Shown here piece by piece: positions 35,774 to 43,179 of a stretch of DNA of 64,000 bases. Each line of letters starts with the position of its first letter. Position 1 is the first letter of the stretch. The notes below the pieces were generated by a model. The model was not told the origin of the DNA. It searched no databases and saw only the letters and a program-made list of their open reading frames with translations. The position numbers were made by a program, and so were the translations under genes. Origin of the DNA: Myxococcaceae bacterium JPH2 (GTDB lineage: Bacteria > Myxococcota > Myxococcia > Myxococcales > Myxococcaceae); assembly GCA_016458225.1 (NCBI GenBank), contig JAEMGR010000005.1:434001-498000 (forward strand), in the 5' to 3' direction.

Positions 35774-38266
35774 TTACTCACAGGGGTTGCCGTTCAGCGT
35801 GCAATTGAATGGCAATCCCAGTCCCACGGTGGTGAAGCCGAAGTCCTTGCTCGCCCCGGCCTTGATGGTCGTGTTGAAGCTCACCGGGAGGAACGTGTAG
35901 TGGTTCCCGCTCTGGGTCATGGTGCAGGAGAACGGGCCCTGCGCCGTCGTCCCAGGCGGCAGGTCCATCTCCAGACGCCACCCTGTGACGGAGGCCGTGC
36001 CCAGGTTCTCCACGGTGTAACGGCCCGTGTAGCCATTGGCCCACGATGACGTGGAGGCAAAGTGCGCGACCAGCGTGGACGCGGCCGCCGCGGTCGTCAC
36101 GCTGACGCTCGCGCTCGCCGGAGACACGTTGCCCGCGGCATCCCGAGCGGTGGCAGTGAAGACATACGTCGTGGCGGGGAGCAGGCCCATCAGCGTGACA
36201 CCCGTGCCGCTGGGGGAAGCGAGCACCGCGCCGCCCGCGCTGACGGCGTAGCCGGTGACCGCCACGTTGTCCGTCGAGGCATCCCACGCCAGGGTGACCT
36301 GCGAAGAGGTCACCGCGGTCGCGTGAAGCGAAGTGGGGGCGGTGGGGGGCGTCGTATCGGGCGGAGGCGGCGTGCCTGCGCTGAGCAGGAAGAGAGAGTC
36401 CTCCGAGTCGGTACGCGTCGCGTCCACGCCATGTCCGCCGGAGTAGTCCGCCGTCTCATGGTGAGCCCAATCCGCGATGGGCGTCCCGGCGATGTCCAGG
36501 TGCTGGTAGCCCGAGCCCGACCAGCCGAATTGATAGACGCGCGCGGTCTCGGAATAGAAGTCCGTGTACGGCGCGGAGTCCGAGCCCAATTGCTTGCGCA
36601 GGCTGTTGTGAAAGAAGACGTTCTGGGGACCCGTCGCCCCAGACCACTTCACGGCCTTCTTGCCCGCGCCCCACCAGATGGGGAACCAGTTGGAGTCATC
36701 CGGACCGCCACCGCCCTCCTCGCCGCAGTTCGCGGTGCAGTTGCCCGAGCGGTGCGCATAGGGCACCGCGCTCGTGTTGCGCTCGAAGAGGTTCCGGCGC
36801 TCCCAGCCGCCGTGCAGGTTCAGGTCCGAGTCGAAGTCATTGCCAATCACGACGTTGTCCGAGGCGGACCACTGGAACGTGAAGTGGCGCAGGTTGCGCG
36901 AGCTGTTGCCCACATAGAGCGAATCCCAGACACGCGAGCCGCGGAAGTAGCCATTGCCTCCCTTGCCCTTGTTCCACGCGCCATCGAGCACGTTGTCCAC
37001 GACCTGGAGGTTCTTGGCCTCCTCCGTGACGATGGGGTGCGAGCCGGTCATCTCCGTGCGGATGCCTCGGACCCAGCAGTCCACGGCCCACTTGAACACG
37101 AGCCCATTCATCGCATACGCGGGCGCCAGGTTGCCGTAGTTGTGCAAGGCATCCGCGCGCGTGAAGCCGGGCACCTCCTGCGTGAGGTACAGGCTCTCGA
37201 AGCCCACGCCCACGACAGGGTCCACCAGCGGCGACGCCTTGGAGTCATACACCGTGCCGTCGATGGCCGCCGAGCCATCCGAGGTGGACGTCACCGGGAC
37301 GTCGTACTCCAGGGGCTTGTCCACGGTGAGCGTCTTGTTCGCCGTGTCCACGGCCACGATGCGGAAGATTTGCTGCCGCATGTGCAGGTTGGACAGCGCG
37401 TAGTCGGTGGGGAGCGCCTGCTGCTCCGCATAGAACGCCACGGTATTGGCGGCGCGGATGTTGACGTACTGCCCCACCGCCAGCGTGGACGCATTCGCGG
37501 CCAGGTACACCACGGTGTCGCCCGTGCGCGCGGCAAAGCCAGTCTCACCGGGCTTGGCCCGCAGCTTCACGCCCGCCTTCCAGTGGACGTTCACCGTGCC
37601 TTCGAAGAGGTCCTTCCGATTGGCGGGCGCGGAGGCGTAATCACTCGCATAGGCTGAGTGGACGCCGCGCGACTGCACCCGGAACAGGCCGCGTCCCGGC
37701 CACAGCCAGCCGCCCTTGCCCTGCCCGTACGTCATTCCATCCTCGTCCCAATCACCGCCGTCCGAGGTCAGCGTGTCGTAGCGGGTGTCCGCGTCGGGGC
37801 GGAAGACGAGCTTCGTGCCCGTGGCGGGGTCGGAGCCGGCGCCACGGATGATGAGATAGTCCGCGTCCACCGCAAGCTGCTTGGACACATCGAGCTGCCC
37901 CGCGGGCAAGGACAGCAATGACAGCTTCGTGTACGAGGCGCTCGGCGAGCAGCTCGTGCGCAGCATGTCGATGGCGGCTTGCAGGCCCGCGGTGTCATCG
38001 AGCCCGTCGTTGGGCACCACGCCGTAGGTCGTCGCCAGCTCGGCCGGGGTCACCTGACAGGCGGCATCCGGGTTGATGTCCGCGGGACCGGGCAGGTTCT
38101 GCCCGCCGCGATAACCCGCCTTGGACCAATCCGGCAGACCCGCCAGCGGGGCCCTCCGATTGACGGAGGAGACATCCAGCGATTCAGCCGCCAGGGCGGA
38201 CACGGAACCGAACAGGGCGAGCGAGGGGAGCGCCAGCCAGAACACACCAACTCTGTGAAAGAACAC
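35774..38266 (-). CDS. Secreted right-handed beta-helix protein with Fn3 and CBM2-like domains
   Basis: An 830-aa exported protein starting at GTG seven nt after GGAG, with signal peptide FFHRVGVFWLALPSLALFGS and cleavage near ALAA-ES. The first 600 residues form a right-handed parallel beta-helix: NDGLDDTAGLQAAIDML is the pectate-lyase-3 opening, and repeated short turns such as NLQVVDNVLDGAWNKG, NVVIGNDFDSDLNLHG and LFERNTSAVPYAHRS follow. A fibronectin type III domain (TPPTAPTSLHATAVTSSQVT; LLPATTYVFTATARDAAGN) and a C-terminal family 2 carbohydrate-binding module (GRYTVENLGTASVTGWRLEM, ASKDFGFTTVG) complete it. CBM2 normally binds cellulose or chitin-like polymers, so a secreted polysaccharide lyase or hydrolase is likely. 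The CBM has few aromatic binding residues left, so binding may be weak. Confidence 0.82.
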   Translation of the reverse strand: MFFHRVGVFWLALPSLALFGSVSALAAESLDVSSVNRRAPLAGLPDWSKAGYRGGQNLPGPADINPDAACQVTPAELATTYGVVPNDGLDDTAGLQAAIDMLRTSCSPSASYTKLSLLSLPAGQLDVSKQLAVDADYLIIRGAGSDPATGTKLVFRPDADTRYDTLTSDGGDWDEDGMTYGQGKGGWLWPGRGLFRVQSRGVHSAYASDYASAPANRKDLFEGTVNVHWKAGVKLRAKPGETGFAARTGDTVVYLAANASTLAVGQYVNIRAANTVAFYAEQQALPTDYALSNLHMRQQIFRIVAVDTANKTLTVDKPLEYDVPVTSTSDGSAAIDGTVYDSKASPLVDPVVGVGFESLYLTQEVPGFTRADALHNYGNLAPAYAMNGLVFKWAVDCWVRGIRTEMTGSHPIVTEEAKNLQVVDNVLDGAWNKGKGGNGYFRGSRVWDSLYVGNSSRNLRHFTFQWSASDNVVIGNDFDSDLNLHGGWERRNLFERNTSAVPYAHRSGNCTANCGEEGGGGPDDSNWFPIWWGAGKKAVKWSGATGPQNVFFHNSLRKQLGSDSAPYTDFYSETARVYQFGWSGSGYQHLDIAGTPIADWAHHETADYSGGHGVDATRTDSEDSLFLLSAGTPPPPDTTPPTAPTSLHATAVTSSQVTLAWDASTDNVAVTGYAVSAGGAVLASPSGTGVTLMGLLPATTYVFTATARDAAGNVSPASASVSVTTAAAASTLVAHFASTSSWANGYTGRYTVENLGTASVTGWRLEMDLPPGTTAQGPFSCTMTQSGNHYTFLPVSFNTTIKAGASKDFGFTTVGLGLPFNCTLNGNPCE

Positions 38267-38289
38267 GAACAGCTCCAGGAGTCATCGTC

Positions 38290-38317
38290 TTGGCGGAAAG
38301 ACAGGGGAGACCGCCAA
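38290..38317. promoter_or_regulatory. Perfect 7-bp inverted repeat, candidate operator
   Basis: TTGGCGG and CCGCCAA separated by 14 bp, a spacing of about two helical turns between half-site centres. It lies 24 bp upstream of the beta-helix gene and about 130 bp from the divergent reductase-like gene, next to an AT-rich AAAACAAACTTAA tract, suiting regulation of the secreted enzyme. Confidence 0.4.
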
Positions 38318-38448
38318 AACAAACTTAACGATGCCAACGGCGGCCTCGCCACGCTTCGTGGGGTGGGCGGGCCGCGCCGTGACCTCTTGGATTTGCTGTG
38401 GGACGAAGGCGCTCTCAGGCAAAAAGGGGCCCCAGAACCGGAGGAATC

Positions 38449-39030
38449 TTGAGACAGCTCACCTACTTCGTCGCCAGCTCGTTGGATGGATTCATCGCCT
38501 CGCCCCAGGGGGCGTTCGACTTCTTCTCCGCGGCCCCGGACTACTTCGACGCCCTCGTGGCCGAGTATCCGGAGGCACTGCCCGCCGGCTACCGCGCGTA
38601 CCGCGGGCTCACTGGCCCAGGTCGGCACTTCGACACGGTGCTCGAGGGACGGCGCTCGTACCAGGTGGGCCTGGACGCCGGGGTCACCAATGCCTATCCC
38701 CACCTGGCGCACTACGTGTTCACCCGCTCCGGGGAGAAGAGCCCCGACCCCACGGTGACGTTCGCTCGGGATGCGCTCGCCACGGTGCGGGAGCTGAAGA
38801 AGCAGCCCGGGCTGGGCCTCTGGCTGGTGGGTGGAGGCGCGCTCGCCGCCGAGCTGCTTCCGGAGATTGACGTGTTCATCATCAAGCTCAATCCCGTCAT
38901 CGTGGGCTCGGGAATCCGGCTGGTGGACTCGGGCTTCGCGCCGCACGCGCTGCACCTGAAGGAGACGCGCGCGCTCCCCAGCGGGGTCGTCTTCCTCACC
39001 TACGTTCCGGCAGCCCCGCGACCGAGCTGA
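38449..39030 (+). CDS. Dihydrofolate reductase-family protein (RibD C-terminal-like)
   Basis: A 193-aa soluble protein read from TTG, with CGGAGGAAT just upstream. The family start YFVASSLDGFIASPQGAFDFF is typical, followed by FDTVLEGRRSYQVGLDAG, HYVFTRSGEKSPDP, LWLVGGGALAAELLPEIDVFIIKLNPVIVGSGIRL. These are the conserved blocks of stand-alone bacterial RibD_C/DHFR-like proteins, which bind NADPH; real substrates are usually unknown. It stands alone between the divergent beta-helix gene and the acyltransferase gene, 60 bp further on. Confidence 0.88.
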   Translation: MRQLTYFVASSLDGFIASPQGAFDFFSAAPDYFDALVAEYPEALPAGYRAYRGLTGPGRHFDTVLEGRRSYQVGLDAGVTNAYPHLAHYVFTRSGEKSPDPTVTFARDALATVRELKKQPGLGLWLVGGGALAAELLPEIDVFIIKLNPVIVGSGIRLVDSGFAPHALHLKETRALPSGVVFLTYVPAAPRPS

Positions 39031-39090
39031 CCCTTCACCGAGGCGCCTCGGATTCCCTGGCGCCAGAGTTGGGGCAGACTGGCCAGCACG

Positions 39091-40281
39091 GTGACATCCT
39101 CGTCCACGGCCCGTCCCTCGCTGCATGCGCTCACGGGGCTGCGCTTCTTCGCGGCCCTCCACGTGGTGGCGTTCCACGTCGTCCCTCGCGAGGGCCTGCC
39201 ATCGTGGGCCATCTCGCTGCTCGACGGCGGCCCCTCCAGCGTCACCCTGTTCTTCATCCTCTCGGGGTTCGTGCTGGCCTACAGCCACCTGGGCGCAGCG
39301 GACACGGGCCGAGTGTCCCGCCGCGACTTCTGGGCCGCACGCTTCGCGCGCATCTATCCGGTGTATCTCCTGGGGCTGGTGCTCGCCGCGCCGCCCTTCT
39401 TCCTCGCGGTGCTCCGGCAGGAAGGGGGCGCCTCGACGCAGGCGCTGCAACGGCTCGCGAGCGTGGGCACCGCGGTCTTCACGCTCACCCAGGCCTGGGC
39501 GCCGTCGCTCGCGTGCCAGTGGAACTGCCCCGGCTGGTCCCTCTCCGTCGAGGCCGTCTTCTACGCCCTCTTCCCCCTGCTCGCGCTGCCCGTCGCCCGA
39601 GCCCGGCCGCTGGGACTCGCCGCGCTCGCGCTCGCCACGGTGCTCGTGGGCGTGCTCACCGCTTCCGCCGCATGGGGCTTGGATGGCTGGCTCGCCGCGC
39701 ACCCCGACAGCCTGCTCGGCGCCTCGGAGACGTGGCGGCACGTGGGCGCGTACCACCCCGTGCCACGGCTCGCGCAGTTCCTGTTGGGCGTGGTGATGGG
39801 GCGCGGCTTCGCGCTGAGGCAGGCCCACGGCCAGGCGCGCCCCGTGCCCGCGGGACTCCCGTTCGCCACCGTGGCCCTGGCCCTCGGCGTGATGCTGCCG
39901 CCCTGGACCGAGGCCACGCTCCCCCTGCGTGACGCGCTCCTCACGCCCCTGTTCGCGGGGCTCATCTGGGCACTTGCGCACGGGGCCGGTCCGCTCGCCC
40001 GGTTCCTGGAGCACCCCGTGACGGTGCGCCTGGGCGAGGCCAGCTTCGCGCTCTACATCCTCCACATTCCGCTGGCCTATTACGCGCGCGTGGCGGACCG
40101 GCTGGTGGGCCTGGGCATCGAGCGGGCCTCCCCCCCACTCTTCTGCGCGCTGTCGGTGGCGGCCACCCTGGTCGTCTCGCTCGCGGTCTTCCTGAAGGTG
40201 GAGGAGCCAGCCCGCCGCTGGCTCCGAGCCCGCCTCACGCCCCCGCGCCCGAGCGCCTCCGTCGCGCCTGGGACCGGCTGA
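39091..40281 (+). CDS. Acyltransferase 3 family membrane protein (OafA/YrhL-like)
   Basis: A 396-aa membrane protein starting at GTG. It has about ten hydrophobic segments. The family signature HALTGLRFFAALHVVAFHVV contains the conserved Arg and His pair; FFILSGFVLAYSH, RRDFWAARFARIYPVYLLG and NCPGWSLSVEAVFYALFPLL are equally typical. It probably transfers acetyl or other acyl groups to sugars of surface polysaccharide or lipids. FARIYPVYLL and WSLSVEAVFYALFP are both well preserved. No extra SGNH domain is present. The DoxX gene follows 86 bp later on the same strand. Confidence 0.93.
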   Translation: MTSSSTARPSLHALTGLRFFAALHVVAFHVVPREGLPSWAISLLDGGPSSVTLFFILSGFVLAYSHLGAADTGRVSRRDFWAARFARIYPVYLLGLVLAAPPFFLAVLRQEGGASTQALQRLASVGTAVFTLTQAWAPSLACQWNCPGWSLSVEAVFYALFPLLALPVARARPLGLAALALATVLVGVLTASAAWGLDGWLAAHPDSLLGASETWRHVGAYHPVPRLAQFLLGVVMGRGFALRQAHGQARPVPAGLPFATVALALGVMLPPWTEATLPLRDALLTPLFAGLIWALAHGAGPLARFLEHPVTVRLGEASFALYILHIPLAYYARVADRLVGLGIERASPPLFCALSVAATLVVSLAVFLKVEEPARRWLRARLTPPRPSASVAPGTG

Positions 40282-40367
40282 TGGCAAGAAGTGAATCCGG
40301 CGTGTCGATTTCTTCCGTACTCATTCGACGTCTCCCCGGAGCCTCACCCCTTCCTCGGAGCAAGCCC

Positions 40368-40802
40368 ATGACGCAGTCCGCCGCCCCCTCCTCGACGTCC
40401 CTGGACACCGCCGCGCCCTCTCGCGGTCGCGGCCTGAACATCACCCTCTGGGTGCTCCAGGTCTTGTTCGCGGTGCTGTTCATCTTCGCCGGGAGCGGAA
40501 AGCTGCGGACCACGCCGGAGGTGGTGGAGAACTTCGACAAGATTGGCCTGGGGCAGTGGTTCCGCTACCTCACCGGCACGCTGGAGATGGCGGGCGGCCT
40601 CGGGCTGCTCATCCCTCGCCTGTCGGGACTGGCCGCGCTGGGGCTCTCGGGCGTCATGGTGGGCGCGGTGCTCACGCACCTGCTGGTGCTCCCGCCGGCC
40701 ATCTTCGCGCTGGGCCCCGCGGTGTTCTGCCTCCTGCTCGACTTCATCGCCTGGGGACGCTGGCCCCAGACGAAGGCCCTGTTCGGCGGCACGAAGCGCT
40801 GA
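40368..40802 (+). CDS. DoxX family membrane protein
   Basis: A 144-aa inner-membrane protein. The start MTQSAAPSSTS is preceded by CGGAGCAAGCCC; an upstream in-frame start overlapping the acyltransferase stop would add only basic sequence. Four hydrophobic segments are visible: ITLWVLQVLFAVLFIFAGSGKL, GTLEMAGGLGLLIPRL, AALGLSGVMVGAVLTHLLVL and ALGPAVFCLLLDFIAWGRW. The FAGSGKL and EMAGGLGLL motifs are family marks. DoxX proteins are thiosulfate:quinone oxidoreductase subunits or, more often, uncharacterised. It is convergent with the YdeI-like gene, 14 bp away. Confidence 0.88.
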   Translation: MTQSAAPSSTSLDTAAPSRGRGLNITLWVLQVLFAVLFIFAGSGKLRTTPEVVENFDKIGLGQWFRYLTGTLEMAGGLGLLIPRLSGLAALGLSGVMVGAVLTHLLVLPPAIFALGPAVFCLLLDFIAWGRWPQTKALFGGTKR

Positions 40803-40816
40803 CCCCGGCCCGCGCG

Positions 40817-41461
40817 CTACGGGTGGATCTTCTCGTGGCGCGCCAGCATCTCGACCAGCCGAGCGATGCGCCGCTGCCGCGTCTCGTCCGTCGTCGCGGT
40901 GTTCACGCGGTGGAGCACCGAGTACCGGTTCGCCGCGTCCAGCGCGGCGAAGAACTTCTCCGCGCGCGGATTCGCCGCGAGGGCGGCTTGAAGCTCGGGG
41001 GACACCACCGCCTTGCTCGCTGAGGCATAGGCCGCGTCCCACCGTCCATCCTTCCGGGCTCGCTCGACCTCGGCGAGCCCCGAGGGCTTCATCTCCCCGG
41101 ACGCGATGAGCGCCAGCGCCTTGTCCCGGTTGATTTGCGACCACATGCTCTTCGGCCCGCGTGGCGTGAACCGCTGGAGCCACGCCGTCGCGTCGTGCGC
41201 GCGCTTCTGCCCGTCAATCCACCCCCACGCCAGCGCCACCTGGAGCGCCTGGGCATAGTCGATGGACGCCAGCCCGGAGCCCTTCTTTCCCAGCTTCAAC
41301 CAGACGCCCTTCGAGGAGTCATGGTGCGCGGCCAGCCAGGTGGACCAGTCATCGGGCGTCGCGAAGCCGATGATGGGCAGCTCCGCCTTCGCCGTCGCAC
41401 TCCCCTTCGCCTTCGCCTGGGTGGATTCCTTCGGGGCCGTCTTCTTCGCCGCGCGTGTCAT
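40817..41461 (-). CDS. YdeI/OmpD-associated family protein
   Basis: A 214-aa soluble protein. I take MTRAAKKTAPKESTQAKAKG as the start, with an Ala/Lys-rich tail preceding the domain; an ATG four codons earlier is also possible. The YdeI domain follows: FATPDDWSTWLAAHHDSSKGVWLKLGKKGSG, then YAQALQVALAWGWIDGQKRAHDATAWLQRFTPRGPKSMWSQINRDKA, and AEVERARKDGRWDAAY and PELQAALAANPRAEKFFAALDAANR at the end. The GWIDGQ and W.QRF.PR.P.S.WS..N blocks are diagnostic. The biochemical role is unknown, though members are linked to stress resistance and peptide or acid tolerance. Confidence 0.9.
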   Translation of the reverse strand: MTRAAKKTAPKESTQAKAKGSATAKAELPIIGFATPDDWSTWLAAHHDSSKGVWLKLGKKGSGLASIDYAQALQVALAWGWIDGQKRAHDATAWLQRFTPRGPKSMWSQINRDKALALIASGEMKPSGLAEVERARKDGRWDAAYASASKAVVSPELQAALAANPRAEKFFAALDAANRYSVLHRVNTATTDETRQRRIARLVEMLARHEKIHP

Positions 41462-41997
41462 GGCTGCTCTCATCCTGGGCTGCGAGGTCAAGTCCGCATA
41501 TCGCCGCACGTATTGCCCGGGTGCATCTTGGAAGAACGCGACACGACTCGAACTCGGGACGCGGAATGCGTTGCGACGTTCGAGGGATCCGTCTTAGTTA
41601 GAGCGCATGTGGTGCGCCGTAATTTCTCCCCTTTTTCAATGCCAGATGGCGCCTGCCTCGGACCGCAGAGAGGCCGAGCAGGAAGCCGAACGTTCCCATC
41701 GGGTCCGCCCGGTGCTCGCACGTCGGCGCTCATGTTGCGACGAGATCTGAACCCCCAGGCATCCCGTCGGCGGTGACGCAGTCCCCGGTGTAATGGAACG
41801 CGAGGAAGCGCGTCTTTTGCGCCGGTCCTGAAGCAATCCCCCTTGTCCAGAACCCCAAGGCCCCACGAAAGCGCGCGCTTTCGCATGGCCCCGCCATGAG
41901 TCCCGGCTCGTGGCGCGATTCGTGACGGCCGCAGGAAGGCTCGCGAGCGCGAGCACACCCTCTCTGCGCGCGCGCCGTCACGCAACAGGAGTCACAC
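41462..41997. other. 536-bp intergenic region without a supported gene
   Basis: Separates the YdeI-like gene from the RND efflux operon. It holds no convincing reading frame on either strand. Three inverted repeats stand out: CTGCCTCGG/CCGAGCAG near 41653-41681 (one bulge), the perfect palindrome at 41866-41883, and CATGGC/GCCATG at 41884-41898. GC content dips around 41590-41640 (CGTAATTTCTCCCCTTTTTCAATG). The efflux operon's promoter and operator should lie here. Confidence 0.5.
41866..41898. promoter_or_regulatory. Two adjacent palindromes upstream of the RND efflux operon
   Basis: CGAAAGCGCGCGCTTTCG is a perfect 18-bp palindrome without spacer. It is followed directly by CATGGC-CCC-GCCATG, an inverted repeat with a 3-bp centre. 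They lie 100 to 132 bp before the adaptor start. A spacer-free 18-bp palindrome is typical of a TetR- or LuxR-type dimer operator, which fits efflux control. No regulator gene is adjacent. Confidence 0.4.
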
Positions 41998-43179
41998 ATG
42001 CTGTCGAAACACACGATGGTGGGAGCGGCCCTCGCGGTCCCCCTGGTGGTTGGAGGAATCGTCCTCGCGAGCAACGAGGGCACCGGGCAGGCAACCGCCA
42101 CGGCCGCCAAGCCCCCGCCGCCCGAGGTCGTCGTGGCCGAGGTCGTGACCCGCTCGCTGGCGGAGAACGCCGAGTTCACCGGAGCGCTGGCCGCCGTGCA
42201 GAGCGTGGAGCTGCGCCCGCGCGTGGGCGGCTACATCGAGGCGGTCCGCTTCACCGAGGGCGGCATCGTCAAGTCCGGACAGGTCCTCTTCGAGCTGGAC
42301 TCGCGCGTCGCCGAGGCCGCCCTCGCCCGCGCCCAGGCGGACCTGCACCAGGCCGAGGAGGCACGCACCCTGGCGGAGCGCCGCTTCGAGCGGGCCGAGC
42401 ACCTGGTGGGCCAGCAGGCCCTCGCCCAGGGTGACTTCGACGTCTTCGCCGCCGAGAAGGCCCAGAGCGGCGCGCGGGTGGAGGCGGCCAAGGCCGCCGT
42501 GCGCGCGGCGGAAATCGAAGTGCACGACACGCGGGTGCGCGCCCCCATCAGCGGTCGGGTCGGTCACGCCATCGTGACGCAGGGCAACCTGGTGAGCGGC
42601 GGCAACGCCAACGCCACGCTCCTGACGACCATCGTCTCGGTGGATCCGCTCTACGTCTACTTCGACGTGGACGAGCCCACCTACCTTCGCTTCGCGGGCG
42701 CCGCGGGGCGCCGGGCCGATGGCCGCGTGGCCCCCGCGCCGGTGCGCGTGGCGCTGACGGGCGAGGACGGCTTCCCTCATGAGGCCCGGCTCGACTTCCT
42801 GGACAACCGCGTGGACTCCAAGAACGGCACCGCGCGCGCCCGGGCGGTGCTCCCCAACCCGGACGGGAAGCTGACCGCGGGCCTCTTCGCCCGCGTGCGG
42901 CTGGAGACGACCACCGCGCAGCCCACCCTGCTCATCCAGGAGCAGGCGGTGGGGACCGACCAGCAGGGCCGCTTCGTCTACGTGGTCCGCCCGGACCAGT
43001 CCGTGGAGCAGCGGCGCGTGGAGCTGGGCGCGACCGAGAGCGGCCTGCGCGTGGTGCGCAAGGGCCTGTCGCCGCGTGAGCGCATCATCCTGAAGGGCTT
43101 CGCCCGGCCGGGAATGACCGTGACGCCCAAGATGGTCGCCATGGCCGAGACGCCGAGCACCGAGGGTCGTCAGCCATGA
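41998..43179 (+). CDS. RND efflux periplasmic adaptor (membrane fusion protein)
   Basis: A 393-aa HlyD/AcrA-type adaptor. The ATG follows CAGGAG at six nt. An N-terminal hydrophobic anchor (MVGAALAVPLVVGGIVLAS) without lipobox Cys suggests a cleaved signal or membrane anchor. The lipoyl halves are FTGALAAVQSVELRPRVGGYIEAV and HDTRVRAPISGRVGHAIVTQGNLVSGG; between them lies an alpha-hairpin with repeated AxxALARAxADLxxAEEAR. The beta-barrel and membrane-proximal parts follow (VDSKNGTARARAVLPNPDGKLTAG). It links the inner-membrane pump to an outer-membrane channel, which is not encoded nearby. Its stop overlaps the pump start (ATGA), so the two are coupled. Confidence 0.95.
   Translation: MLSKHTMVGAALAVPLVVGGIVLASNEGTGQATATAAKPPPPEVVVAEVVTRSLAENAEFTGALAAVQSVELRPRVGGYIEAVRFTEGGIVKSGQVLFELDSRVAEAALARAQADLHQAEEARTLAERRFERAEHLVGQQALAQGDFDVFAAEKAQSGARVEAAKAAVRAAEIEVHDTRVRAPISGRVGHAIVTQGNLVSGGNANATLLTTIVSVDPLYVYFDVDEPTYLRFAGAAGRRADGRVAPAPVRVALTGEDGFPHEARLDFLDNRVDSKNGTARARAVLPNPDGKLTAGLFARVRLETTTAQPTLLIQEQAVGTDQQGRFVYVVRPDQSVEQRRVELGATESGLRVVRKGLSPRERIILKGFARPGMTVTPKMVAMAETPSTEGRQP

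Noticed and set aside
41462-41997. Possible small gene or RNA gene in the gap before the efflux operon
   Set aside because: No frame shows normal codon bias with a ribosome-binding site, and the sequence does not fold into a tRNA cloverleaf by eye.
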